This document shows positions 49,359-60,269 of a DNA stretch of 64,000 nucleotides, piece by piece. This DNA is from Citrus sinensis (lineage: Eukaryota > Streptophyta > Magnoliopsida > Sapindales > Rutaceae): assembly GCF_022201045.2 (NCBI RefSeq), contig NC_068560.1:22709501-22773500 (forward strand), in the 5' to 3' direction. Made by a program: the position numbers and the translations under genes. Under the pieces are notes generated by a model. The model was given only the letters and a program-made list of their open reading frames with translations, was not told where the DNA came from and did no database searches. Each line of letters opens with the position of its first letter. Within the stretch, counting starts at the first letter, position 1.

Positions 49359-51079
49359 TTAAGTGCCCTGGTCTTGAATTTTCAAGAAATCAATAAAAGT
49401 CTTTCCACGCAGCTCACTTGAAAAAAATCTTTTGAAGTAATCTGTCACACTTATTTTTTTAAACAATGCTGGAGTTTTCGGAGTGATAAGACTTGGTGCT
49501 GGACCCAATTCTCCATCTAATTTCGGGTTGTAAAATGTAGCAAAAGATAACCTTTCCTTCACTGAGTTTACAGTCGCACGATGTTCGATACTACGATAAG
49601 TTCCATTGGTAAAAATCTACAAGATCATAAAGTAAATAAACAAAAAAAGAACATAAATAGATTAAACCAGTTATCATCTATACAGCCCATGCTAACAACA
49701 TAATTTTTATCGCAAGCAAGGTGTCCCAACCCTTTTTTCTTAACGAATTCGGTGTTAGTTGACTTTATTTTCCATCATTAACATAAATTATACAATAATT
49801 ATACTCCACTTACAATGAAAGACACGTCACATATCACATGACATTACTAGAGATACAAAAAATATAGCATTAGTCACATAGGCTATAGGAAATGACAAGT
49901 ATTACCTCTAATGCGTCGCCAATATTGATTACAAAGGCATCCGGGAGGGGTTTGACAGCAACCCATTTTCCATCTTTCTTAATTTGGAGACCATCCATCT
50001 CATTGACTTGGAGGAGGACGGTGAGTGCGGCGGCATCACAATGAGAATTATGGCCGACAACTTGTTCTGGTTGCGGACAAGGAGGATAATAATTCATCCT
50101 TAATAATTGCATCCCGTTTTCAAACAACTCTTTCATATCATTGGGATCCATTCTTAGAGCTTTAGCCATTTGGTCAAGGATTTTCAGGGCAAGATTTTTA
50201 AGTTCTGTCAAGTAAACTTCCAAGTCATCTCTGCATGCAAATTACGATATACAGTCCAGTAATTATCGTAAGATAGAATATACTATATAGCAAAACTCTA
50301 CGCTTCAAATATAGAACCTGAATGGAAGAGCAACTTGGGGAACAAGTAGGGTTTCCTCAGATGAGTTGGGAAACTGATCAAAGTAAAGCCGTATCCCCAA
50401 TCAAGTTTCTGCTCTTCAGACGTAATAAAGAGCTGCCCAAATCCCTCAATATCTCCTGGCTGTTGCCAAAACTTCTTTTTCTCATCAATTGGAAGATTAA
50501 AGAAGTCTTGAATCTCTGCTTTCACTTTCTCCACCAATGAACTGCTCACTCCATGATTCATCAACTGCATATATGCAAATTAAAGCAAGATGTCCTTTCG
50601 ATATATATATGGTTCATAAAGGAAATTCTTAAGTTCAGGAAACAAAATGATTTTTATGGAAAAAGCCAAAGAAACGGAGAGCTGATAAAATGCGAACAAA
50701 AACAATGATAAATTAGTCTCTGTTTACTGTGTTTAGAATCAAGTGACTAATCCGGTACCGATTTACTTCTTTTTGTCAACGTTTTGTCTAATTTTTATTA
50801 TCTGAATATCACTGCTAAATTGTTATGTACCTGACAGAAACCCCACTCTTTACATGCACGGTCAAGCTTCTCAAGCTCTGAGTCATCTCCAGAGAGCAAC
50901 TTGTACATATCAATGACTGGAAGTTGTTGTGCTGAAGAATCGTCGGCGCGAATCAAGGGATGGTCCATCTCAGGGCGAACATAACGTGGAGGAATTGTGA
51001 TCAGTGGCTTATTATGTGCCAGCTCCAGAATCGAAGGCTCCACGAGAGAACTCCCAATATCTGTCGCTTCTGCCTCCAT
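49359..51079 (-). pseudogene. SRG1-like 2-oxoglutarate/Fe(II) oxygenase, copy 2, frameshift at end of exon 2
   Basis: Exons 51079-50831, 50564-50318, 50230-49906 and 49616-49359 match copy 1 in position and phase. DIOX_N blocks, NSHCDAAALTVLLQV (iron His and Asp), SIEHRATVNS (third ligand) and KERLSFATF are present. Exon 2 is 247 bp instead of 248: one base is missing between 50330 and 50331, so the consensus splice would shift exon 3 into an early stop. The exon 3 acceptor is CAGAG; using the second AG (exon starting at 50228) would restore the frame at DDLEVY, giving 358 residues with a changed FHS segment. It is therefore either a pseudogene, an assembly base error, or a gene rescued by splicing. 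Confidence 0.82.
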
Positions 51080-51266
51080 ATTATATAGATTTGGATTATC
51101 TGATTTCTAGCTATTTCTTTCTTCTCTTCTTCCCTCAACTGCAGACTCAGCTGGTTTGTGTTTAACAAGAAACTCATATATAAATAGTCTTCTGGATGTA
51201 CTGTAATCCACTGGGCGTAATAAAATAATAATTTTGTTATAATAATTCAAGAGGATCGTGACTTTA
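51080..51266 (-). promoter_or_regulatory. Promoter/leader of oxygenase copy 2, duplicated at 56278-56460
   Basis: The sequence upstream of the ATG (GATTATCTGATTTCTAGCTAT, GACTCAGCTGGTTTGTGTTTAACAAG-type text and CATATATAAATAGT) reappears at 56278-56460 beyond the copia insertion, and diverged at 31055-31250. It carries a TATA-rich stretch suited to a core promoter on the minus strand. Confidence 0.6.
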
Positions 51267-51344
51267 TGTGCCAGCTCCAGAATCGAAGGCTCCACGAGAG
51301 AACTCCCAATATATGTCGCTTATGCCTCCATATTATATAGATTT
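51267..51344 (-). pseudogene. Exon 1 fragment from tandem duplication of the copy 2 5' end
   Basis: This repeats 51016-51090 nearly exactly: the start of exon 1 (ATG at 51331) and leader. The fourth codon is TAA, and only about 21 codons are present before the junction into the duplicated promoter. It shows that about 250 bp spanning exon 1 start and promoter was tandemly duplicated, after which a copia element entered the second copy. Confidence 0.75.
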
Positions 51345-51389
51345 CATAGAAGTTGAATGATTATTTTGAGCACAAGTTGTAAAACATTC

Positions 51390-54020
51390 ATACTTATTTG
51401 TGGGGTCCCTCACCTACTCCTTCTAGAGCTGGTTACATATATTATATCAGCTTTGTTGATGATTTCAGCCGATATACTTGGATTTACCCATTAAAGTTGA
51501 AATCAGAAGCCTTACAAGTTTTCAAATTATTCAGATTGCAAGTTGAAAAACAGTTTCAATGCCCAATTAAAAAGCTGCAATCTGACTGAGGGGGGAGAGT
51601 ACCGAGCATTTACTGAATTCTTGAATCAAAATGGCATTATTTTTAGGCACTCATGTCCCTATACACATCATCAAAATGGGGTAGTTGACAGAAAGCATAG
51701 GCATGTGGTTGAGTTAGGTCTCACACTTTTAGCTCAAGCTAAATTACCCTTACAATTTTGGTGGGAAGCTTTCCAAACCGCTGTTTATCATATTAACAGG
51801 TTGCCTTCTGCAACTTTGAAATTTCTTACACCATATGAAAAGCTTTTCAGTCATAAACTAGATTACAAGATGCTCAAATGTTTTGGCTGTGCATATTATC
51901 CTTATTTGAGAGATTACAACAAGCATAAGTTTGCATATCATTCTAGTAAATGTATCTTCATAGGTTATAACCCTTCTCATAAAGGGTGCAAGTGTCTGCA
52001 CCCATCTGGTCAAACCTATATAGCTGGACATGTTATTTTATATAAGAATTTGTTTCCTTACTCATCAGATTCTGCTTTCACTTCAAACTCATCAAATTCA
52101 TGTTCAAACCTACCATTTACTCCTCAACAAGTGTATCATCTATCCACTTTATCAATGTCTCCAATATCAAATGACATCAACTACTATAATTATGATTTTG
52201 CAAGACCTACTAGTAGTAATTCTCATCACTCAGGTAATTCTGCATACAACATTGATCCTCACTCTTTACCACAAACAGTTGAACCACATACAGAACAAGA
52301 GCCTTATATTTCTCCTCCTGATCAAATATCACTAAACACTATTCCATCTACCTCTGCTCCAGAACATACACAACATATTACTACACTAGTAAACACACAC
52401 TCCATGATCACTAGAAGCAAAGCTAGGATTTTAAAACCAAAACTCTACAATGTCACACTTGTTCATAAAGAACCAAAATATGTCAAAGAAGCTATGGAGA
52501 ATCCTAAATGGTTTGCAGCCATGAAGGATGAGTACAATGCTCTAATTAGTAACAAAACATGGTCTCTGGTTCCTAGATCAGCTGGTCAGAAAATTGTTGG
52601 CAACAAGTGGGTATTTAGAGTCAATCAAAATTCAGATGGAAGTTTGGCCAAGTATAAAGCCAGGTTAGTAGCTAAGGGGTTTCAGCAGATTGAAGGGGTT
52701 AATTATTTTGAAACATTTAGCCCTATAGTAAAGTCAGCTACTGTCAGAGTGGTGATTAGTTTAGCTGTCATGAAACAATGGGAGATAAGGCAAGTTGATG
52801 TAAATAATGCATTTCTTAATGGAGAGCTGACAGAAGAGATGTTTATGGATCAACCAGCAGGTTTTGTTAATGATCAGAAACCAGATTTTGTGTGCAAACT
52901 TCACAAGTCTCTCTATGGCCTTAAGCAAGCTCCAAGGGCCTGGTATGAGAAGTTAAAAAGTTGCTTGTTACAATGGGATTTTATAAACTCAAGAGTAGAC
53001 TCTTCTTTATTTATAAAGAAAACAAGTAACTTAATGATAATTATGCTAATTTATGTGGATGATATCTTAATTACAGGACCAGATAGTGCAACATTAAAAA
53101 CCTTTATAGTTGAACTGAGCAGAGTCTTTGCCTTGAAAGATTTGGGTAATTTTTCTTATTTTCTGGGCATTGAAGTTTTGTATGATGCATGTTGCATCTA
53201 TCTGTCACAAAGAAAATACGTAAGAGATTTGTTATCCAAAGTTTAGCTACTTGAATGCAAAGGAATTGACACACCTATGAGCACTGGAATAAAGCTATAA
53301 AAGGAAACTTCAGGTCATCTTGGTCAATATGTTACTGATCCTACACATTATAGAAGCATTGTGGGGGGAATGCAGTATCTGATCCTAACAAGACCAGAAA
53401 TTGCATTTGTTGTCAACAAGTTAAGCCAGTATGTTTCCACTCCTACATTGCAACATTTGGTAGCTTGTAAGAGAGTACTCAGATACTTGAAGTCCACTCA
53501 AGATTATGGACTTAAATTTGATCAGCATGGAGAGATGAAGATCACATGATTCACTGATGCAGATTGGACCTGTGATCTTGATGACAAAAAATCTGTGGGT
53601 GCTTACTGCATTTACTTGGGAAACAATCTAATATCATGGTCATCCAAAAAGCAATCAGTCATTACCAGATCAAGTGCCGAAAGTGAATATAGAGCCTTAG
53701 CTTCAGCTAGTGCAGAGATAAGCTAGTTGCAATCTCTGTTTTCTGAGATTGGTTTGAGTTGTACATAAACTTCTACTATCTGGTGTGACGACACCAGTGC
53801 CACTGAATTAGCTCGCAATCCTGTTAGCCATTTGAGAACTAAACATTTTGAGATTGACTTACACTTCATCAGAAACAAAATAATTGCAGGAGAGCTACAA
53901 ATTCAGTACATTCCTAGTGCAGAATAGATAGCTGATATCATGACCAAGCCTCTCTCATTTATTCACTTTAACTACCTTAAAGACAAACTCAATGTGCAAC
54001 TATGTCCCTTGAGTTTGAGG
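51390..54020 (+). pseudogene. Copia integrase-RT-RNase H segment
   Basis: Integrase starts abruptly at the core (HTYLWGPSPTP, FVDDFSRYTWIYPL). A stop plus frameshift lies near 51586. The main frame 51543-53246 then covers the rest of integrase (PYTHHQNGVVDRKHRH) and RT (WVFRVNQNSDG, KARLVAKGFQQ, QVDVNNAFLNGEL, LYGLKQAPRAWYEK, YVDDILITG). Beyond a stop at 53246, RNase H continues with interruptions (TRPEIAFVVNKLSQY, SRSSAESEYRALA, KHFEIDLHFIRNKI). The final PPT-like TTGAGTTTGAGGGGGG precedes the LTR. The integrase zinc finger is absent because of the permutation. Confidence 0.88.
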
Positions 54021-54025
54021 GGGGC

Positions 54026-54338
54026 TGTTAAGGAAGCTCATTGTGCTGAGTTTATGAAGAATAGAAAGGTGAAGAAGCTGTTAGTCTCAGCAAGTGAAGT
54101 TAGTCAACCATGCCAGCTCATTAGTGCCAGGTCATCAGAGTTAGTTATGAGATAACAAGTCAGCACAAGTTGTTAAAGTCTGTTATTAATAATTCTTGTG
54201 TGTATGTAACTAATCTCGTGAGTATATAAGATGTAATTGATTCAGTTGTAAAGTGATTTTGATAAAATCCAAATTCAATGAAATAAAAATTTTCTCTGCA
54301 AGTTTTCTCTCAAAACAAACAGCTTCAGTTTTCTTTCA
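54026..54338 (+). mobile_element. Complete copia LTR inside the permuted element
   Basis: A 313-bp unit from TGTTAAGGAAGCTC to TTTCTTTCA, preceded by the PPT and followed directly by the PBS TGGTATCAGAGCC (54339-54351). It contains GTATATAAG near 54222 as a possible TATA box and AATAAAA near 54281. It serves at once as the 3' LTR of the left half and the 5' LTR of the right half. Confidence 0.85.
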
Positions 54339-54389
54339 TGGTATCAGAGCCACAATGGCTAGTTCCAGTACAACTAATCAAAATCATTT

Positions 54390-55445
54390 GATTGTTCATC
54401 AAACTTAATCTACTCAAATTTCATTTACTTTTGCTATAACCGTCAAGCTTGATCGATCTAATTTTCTTCTTTGGCGTAAGCAAGTTCTGACTTCAATAAG
54501 AGGAATAGACTTGAAGGATTTATCTCAGAAAATCAAAATATTCCAGAACAGTATCTTTCTCAAGCTCAAACTGATGGATCTATGGAGAGAACTGAGAATC
54601 CAGCATATGTTAACTGAAGAGCTCAAGATCAGACTCTGCTTAACTGGCTGTTTTCAACTATAAGTGAAGGTATTCTAAGCTCAGTTCTCAATTATGATAC
54701 TTTATTTGATGTCTGAAAATCAATTGCAAAGCAATTTAGAGTTCAATCTGAAGCAAAGGTAATGCAACTTCGATATGAATTAGATACTTTAAGAAAAGAA
54801 TCAATGTCGATTGAAGAGTATTGCTTAAAAATGAAGGTACTTGCTAATAAGCTTGCCTGTGTTGGTGATAATATAACTGAAAAAGATCTGCTAATAAGAA
54901 TTCTTAATGGATTAGGATCTGGCTATCTGGATTTAGCTTCAATAATCACAACAAATAAAATGAATTATGATAATGCATATGCACTTTTGTTGACTCATGA
55001 GGCTAGGTTGGAACAAAATCAGAATTCTCAGGCCATGTTTAATGCTAATTATAGCATGATGAATGCAAACTATTCACATATGAGGGGAAGTCCTAGGAGA
55101 AATGCTTATGGTAATGGATCTTTTGGTCAATTTAGAGGAAGAAGTCAAAATTTTGGTCGAGGCATGTTCTTTACTTCTTATCCTAGAGGTTTTCCAGCTA
55201 GTAGTAGTACTATTGGTGGTTTTGGCAGAGGACATGCTGCAAGTTTTGGAAGGAATCAACAGTTTACACATCATCCTAGGTCACCAAATGTGAGGAATGT
55301 ATTTTCTCCTGCAATTAACTCAAGCATTTCTACTGGTGAATCTAATGAGCCAATACCTGTATGCCAAATATGTCACAAACAAGGTCATATTGCTAATGCT
55401 TGCTGGTATCGATATGGTGATAGTTACTCTCTTTCTCCAAAATAA
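54390..55445 (+). pseudogene. Copia gag segment
   Basis: The first part is broken by stops. The main open part, 54762-55445, has the copia gag core (MQLRYELDTLRKESMSIEEY, MKVLANKLACVGD), a G/R/F-rich basic stretch and a CCHC zinc knuckle CQICHKQGHIANAC near the end. A stop separates it from the protease frame. Confidence 0.85.
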
Positions 55446-55460
55446 TTTGGTAGAGGAAAA

Positions 55461-56110
55461 ATGATAGGACCTAAGGCTGTATATATGGCTAATTTTGAGC
55501 CATTATCATATCAACAATCAACTATTGAAGATCCTTATGAATTTTCTAGTTTCAACTCCAACTGTCAACCAGTACATTACTCACTTGTTTCTTCTTATTC
55601 ATCAGAAGCATTTACTTTGCCTGAAGCTTATGTTGCTAATTTGGAAGACTCATCAGATGAAAGATGGTATCTGGACAGTGGTGCCACACATCACATTACA
55701 AATAACATGGCAATCATGCATGTACGAGAAGAGTTCAAAGGTTTAGATCAGGTTACTAATAGAAATGGACAAGGTTTGATCATTACTCATATTGGTGATG
55801 CCTTCTTTAACTATAAAAGTCTTCATACTGCCTGCAAGCACACACCTATAACACTTAAGGATATCTTATTAGTTCCTTCAATTACTAAGAACTTAATAAG
55901 TATATCTAAATTGACAACTAATAATAACATTTCCATTGAATTTGTTGGAATGTATGTTATGTAAAGGATTCACTGAAGGGACGAGTGCTTCTGCAAGGTC
56001 TTACTGAAAAAAGATTATACAAGTTGCTGTTAAAGTCCTCTCAAACATCTCCTTCTTCTTTCTTGAGTCAAATCTCTTCAAATAAGCCTTTGTCTATGCT
56101 ATCTACTTGT
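55461..56110 (+). pseudogene. Copia protease and pre-integrase segment
   Basis: The protease motif is WYLDSGATHHIT at about 55665-55700, followed by ITKNLISISKLT. After a frame break at 55964 the text GRVLLQGLTEKRLYKL, typical of the sequence before the integrase zinc finger, is still readable. It then ends at the inverted LTR junction. Confidence 0.85.
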
Positions 56111-56128
56111 CATCTTTCTTTTCATGTT

Positions 56129-56276
56129 ACAACTTGTACTGACTTGTTATCTCATAATTAACTTTGATGACCTGGCATTGATGAGCTGGCATGGTTGACT
56201 AACTTCATTTGCTGAGACTAACGGCGTCTTCACCTTTCTATTCTTCATAAGCTCAGCACAATGAGCTTCCTTAACA
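56129..56276 (-). mobile_element. Inverted LTR fragment at the right end of the permuted copia element
   Basis: On the minus strand this reads TGTTAAGGAAGCTCATTGTG and follows the first 148 bp of the LTR at 54026 with around nine differences. It is in opposite orientation to the rest of the insertion, and its terminus abuts host DNA. Confidence 0.88.
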
Positions 56277-56460
56277 GGATTATCTGATTTCTAGCTATTT
56301 CTTTCTTTTTTTCTTCCCTCTCCTGCAGACTCAGCTGGTTTGTGTTTAACAAGAAACTCATATATAAATAGTCCTCTAGATGTACTGTAATCCACTTGGG
56401 TGTAATAAAATAATAATCTTGTTATAAAAATTCTACAGGATCGTGACTTCTGTCCCGATT
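56277..56460 (-). repeat. Second copy of the oxygenase promoter region
   Basis: It matches 51094-51260 closely (GATTATCTGATTTCTAGCTAT, CATATATAAATAGTC, GGATCGTGACTT) and continues into unduplicated text. It is the right half of the duplicated host segment split by the copia insertion. Confidence 0.8.
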
Positions 56461-56906
56461 TAATCATATAAAGAGAAAATAATTTAGACATTGATTAGTA
56501 GTTAATGAATAAAAATAAATAAAAAAGGTAAATGTTATCCTTACAATACCACTAAACGATATATGAGCAGAAATCCTTAAAATTTCAGTAGAGTTTAAAT
56601 TAGAGGTGAGCAAATAATCCGATTTGATCCAACCCAATTCAAAAAATATCGGGTTTAGATCGAATCAGAGTATTAACCTAATATTGGTGTTATACAAACC
56701 CAATCGGATCGTAATCGAATTAGATTAAACCCAATTCTATCCAAAAACCTGATCAGGTTGGTCTCTTGTCAACAAAAGAAAAAGAAAAACATGACCTAAC
56801 CTAATTGATTTTCAATTTACAAACACAAAGAACAGACAAGCGAACATCGTGGTCTCCTCTTCGTATGCAAAGCACAATGGCACTTCACACACACAACAAA
56901 CATAGT
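56461..56906. other. Short intergenic spacer
   Basis: AT-rich, with repeated ATCCGATTTGATCCAACCCAATT-type words (56605-56760) resembling degenerate text near 10.0 and 11.75 kb. No gene recognised. Confidence 0.4.
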
Positions 56907-57120
56907 TGTTGAGAATAAGTCTATGTATTTCCTAGTCTTTTGGAGTGTATCTGTTTGTTAAAGATTTTGTGGGCTGGTGTAGATTTTTTGGTTTATTGCT
57001 TGATTGTAGGAAAAGTTGTTCATTGTATTGCCTATATAAAGTGAGATCAATAAAAGCTTTAGTACTCATTTTCAATTCATCAGATTATCTCTTTAAAAAT
57101 TATTCCTCTACTAGTTATCA
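56907..57120 (+). mobile_element. 5' LTR of the second copia element
   Basis: A 214-bp unit from TGTTGAGAATAAG to TAGTTATCA, with CTATATAAAG near 57031 as a TATA box and AATAAAAG near 57048. The PBS begins three bases after it. No partner LTR is in the window. Confidence 0.75.
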
Positions 57121-57179
57121 ATCTGGTATCAGAGCCAGGTTACTATTTCTTCTAACTTGTATTGCTGTAGCACTTACTA

Positions 57180-58300
57180 ATGGCATCTGACAACTTTGTT
57201 CAACCAGTCATACCATGCTTTGATGGTCACTATGATCATTGGAGCATGCTTATGGAGAACTTTTTGAGGTCAAAGGAGTACTGGCAAGTGGTGGAATATG
57301 GAGTAGCAGAACCTGCAGAACGAGTGGAGTTAGACGTAGCAAGAACTAAGAACTTAAAAGGATCTCAGTTGAAAGATCTTAAGGCAAAAAATTACCTCTT
57401 CTAGGCAATTGATCGTTCAATTTTGAAAACCATTCTCCGCAAAAGAACTTCTAAAGATAAATGGGACTCTATGAAGAAGAAGTTTGAAGGTTCAGCAAGG
57501 GCACAGAAGACACAACTATAAGCTCTTCGTTGAGATTTTGAGATACTTCAGATGAAATCGTGTGAGCCAGGTTCTGATTATCTTTCAATAACTATGGCTA
57601 TTGCAAATAAATTGCGAATTTATGGAGAGCATTGATGATTCTGTCATAGTTGGAAAAGTTCTTAGATCATTAATCCTAAGGTACGAGTATGTTGTTTGTT
57701 CAATTATTAAGTCATACAATCTTGATGAACTTGCTCTTGATGATATGGAAAGTTCATTAAAGGTCTATAAACAAAGAATGAACAAGAAAATTGGAGCAGA
57801 GCAAGCATTGTACGCTACAACTAATAATAAGTCTTCAGCATTAAGAAGTTGAGGTCAAGGCCTTGGAAGAGGCAGAGGTAATGGAGATCGTAGGCCATTA
57901 GAAAATAAGCAAGAAGATAATTATGCTGCTGATTTCAATGGCAAAGGTAGAGATACACATGATCACAAGTCTAGATCAATAGAAAAATATAATATTGAAT
58001 GTTTCATATGCCACAGTTATGGTCACTTTCATTCTAAATGCCGTGCAAACTTAAATAAAGAACATTGTGAAAAAAATCTAATTATGCTGAGAAAGATGAA
58101 GATGTCTCACTTTTGATGGCATCCCATGTTAAAGAAAGAATTAGTAATTATATGTGGTATCTAGACACAAGTTGTAGCAATCATACGTGTGGTGATAAAT
58201 CTATGTTTACTGATTTAGATGAATCTTTTAGAGATACAGTTACATTTGAAGATGACTCTACAATTTCTGTCATGGGAGAAAAGAAATGTTGGGAATTGTA
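57180..58300 (+). pseudogene. Gag and protease remnants of the second copia element
   Basis: Gag starts MASDNFVQPVIPCFDGHYDHW, continues through KDKWDSMKKKFEG and several stops, and includes a CCHC knuckle CFICHSYGHFHSKC near 58000-58040. The protease block is MWYLDTSCSNHTCG near 58152, where the usual D-[ST]-G has become DTS. Multiple stops and frameshifts make it non-functional. Confidence 0.82.
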
Positions 58301-58499
58301 CTAAAGAAAATGAGTCAGAGTATTTCCAATGTTTTATTTGTTCCTGACTTAAAAAAGAACTTACTTAGCTTGGGACAACTTCTTAAAAAGGGCTACGAAA
58401 TAAATTTTAAAAAGGGGGTCTGTAGAATTCAAGATTCTAGAAAAGGCTTGCTACCTCAAGCCAATATGATGACAAATCGAATGTTTCCTTTATATCTTC

Positions 58500-59470
58500 A
58501 AAACAATATTCATTCTTGTTTGTTGGCTAAGCTGAAGGATGCAGCATGGTTGTGGCATTTTCGATACGGGCACTTGAACTTCTGTGGTTTGAGAACTTTA
58601 CAACAGAAAAACATAGTGTTTGGGATTCTTAAGCTTGAGCATCCAGAGGAAGTGTGTGAAGAATGTGTTATTTGCAAACAACACCGTGATCAATTTCCAA
58701 GGGTGAAAACATGGTAAGCAAAAAAGCCGTTAAAGCTAGTGCACTCTGACATTTGTGGGCCTATAAACCCTATCTGTAATGGAGGTAAACAATACTTTAT
58801 GACATTTATTGATGATTTTAGCCGAAAGACTTGGGTGTATTTCTTGCAGGAGAAATTTGAGGCTTTTGTAGCATTCAAAAGCTATAAAGCTCTTGCTGAT
58901 AAAGAAGTAGATTATTCTATTAAAATTCTTCGTACCACCACGGTGGTGACTACAATTCGCAAGAGTTTGTCAAAATTTTTGAAATGCATGGGGTTAAGAG
59001 GCAACTGACAGCAGCCTATACACCACAACAAAATGGTGTTTCAAAGAAGAAAAATCAGACTATTTTAAACATGGTTCGAAGCATGTTAAAGTGGAACAAT
59101 GTACCGAAGAATTTTTAGCCTGAAACAATAAATTGGAGCATGCATATACTAAATAGAAATCCAACACTTGCTGTTCAAAATATGACACCAGAGGAAGCTT
59201 GGATTGGATGAAGGCCAATAGTTGACCATTTCAGAATATTTGGGTGCATTGCCTATACCCATGTTCTGCATCAGAAGAGAAAGAAGCTTGATGATAAAGG
59301 AGAAAAATGTGTGTTTCTTGGTGTTAGTGACCAATAAAAAATCTATAAGCTGTGCAATCCTAACACCAAGAAAATTATTGTCAGTCGAGATGCTATATTC
59401 GATGAAGAAAACGTATGGGCATGGACTGATAGCATCTTACAACAATAAATTCCAGTTGACTTTGACAATA
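58500..59470 (+). pseudogene. Integrase remnant of the second copia element
   Basis: The zinc-finger region reads WLWHFRYGHLNFCGL ... CEECVICKQHRDQFP. The core follows in broken frames: LVHSDICGPINPI, FMTFIDDFSRKTWVYFL, YTPQQNGVSK-type text near 59015-59045, and PIVDHFRIFGCIAY-type text at 59218-59260. Confidence 0.82.
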
Positions 59471-59576
59471 GAGATGATGATAAAAATCATTAAGCACTAG
59501 AAAATGAGCAACAACATGATATACATCCAATGGCAGTACCTAATAAACCTTTGGAATATTTAGATGCAGCACATGG

Positions 59577-60162
59577 TGTTAGGATCAAATGCTTACCATT
59601 AGGCTAAAAGCTTAAGTTGATAGCTAAGGTGCAACTTTATTTCCTTATACCATAGAAGCACAGAGCCCCACACTAAGCTGCCGGTGGACATAAGGGAGAG
59701 GGACTGCACACATTTGTAATTCTGCCAACGGGCCGGGCAGTTAGGCCTTAGGTAACCTTACTACCACCTCAATGGAATTACACAGAAGGATGTTACACCT
59801 ACAAGTGCATAAAAGAATTGCTAGGGGCCCATAACTTCAACAATCCTCCCCATAAAATTACTTATGTGGCGGCTTGAACCCGTGACCTCGCTTTGATACC
59901 AATTGTTAGGATCAAGCGCTTACTACTTGGTTAAAAGCTTAAGCTGATAGCCAAGGTGCAACTTTATTTCCTTGTACCATAGAAGCACAGAGCCCCACAT
60001 TAAGCGGTGGGCGGACATGAGAGGCTGCACACATTTGTAATTGTGCCAACAGGCCGGGCAGTTATGCCTTAGATAACCTTATTGCCACCTCAATGCAATT
60101 ACACGAAGGATGTTACATCTACAAGCACAAAAAAGAATTGTTGGGGCCCTATAACCCCAATA
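59577..60162 (-). mobile_element. TRIM (miniature LTR retrotransposon)
   Basis: Two LTRs, 59577-59842 (266 bp) and 59904-60162 (259 bp), start TGTTAGGATCAA. The left copy ends TTCAACA and the right CCCCAATA. Only 61 bp separate them, holding a PPT (GGGGAGGAT on the minus strand) next to the left LTR and a PBS (TTGGTATCAAAGC on the minus strand) next to the right LTR, which sets minus orientation. Flanks CATGG and CATGA are a 5-bp duplication with one change. There is no coding capacity. It sits in the linker between integrase and RT of the copia element. Confidence 0.85.
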
Positions 60163-60269
60163 CATGAGGCACGACCTTGGCGCTCTAGAAAGAGGCTTAT
60201 ATGGATGGATGATTATGAGGTATCTGGTTGTGAATAATATGATATCTTAACTTATTTTGCTTTATTTGC

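Larger units (their letters stand above)
51345..56276 (+). mobile_element. Circularly permuted Ty1/copia insertion with inverted LTR end
   Basis: The order is integrase core, RT, RNase H (51398-54020), PPT, one complete LTR (54026-54338), PBS, gag, protease (to about 56110), then 148 bp of LTR start in reverse orientation (56276-56129). A normal element would be LTR-gag-PR-IN-RT-RH-LTR, so this is the internal region cut within integrase and joined around a single LTR. The left edge has no LTR. The right edge is an LTR terminus (TGTTAAGG on the minus strand) abutting host GGATTATC. The host site in the unoccupied copy (51086-51100) shows ATAGATTT joined to GGATTATC, with no target duplication. 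Confidence 0.8.

Noticed and set aside
59577..60162. Plain tandem duplication instead of a TRIM
   Set aside because: PBS and PPT in the right positions and an almost perfect 5-bp flanking duplication fit a retroelement much better.
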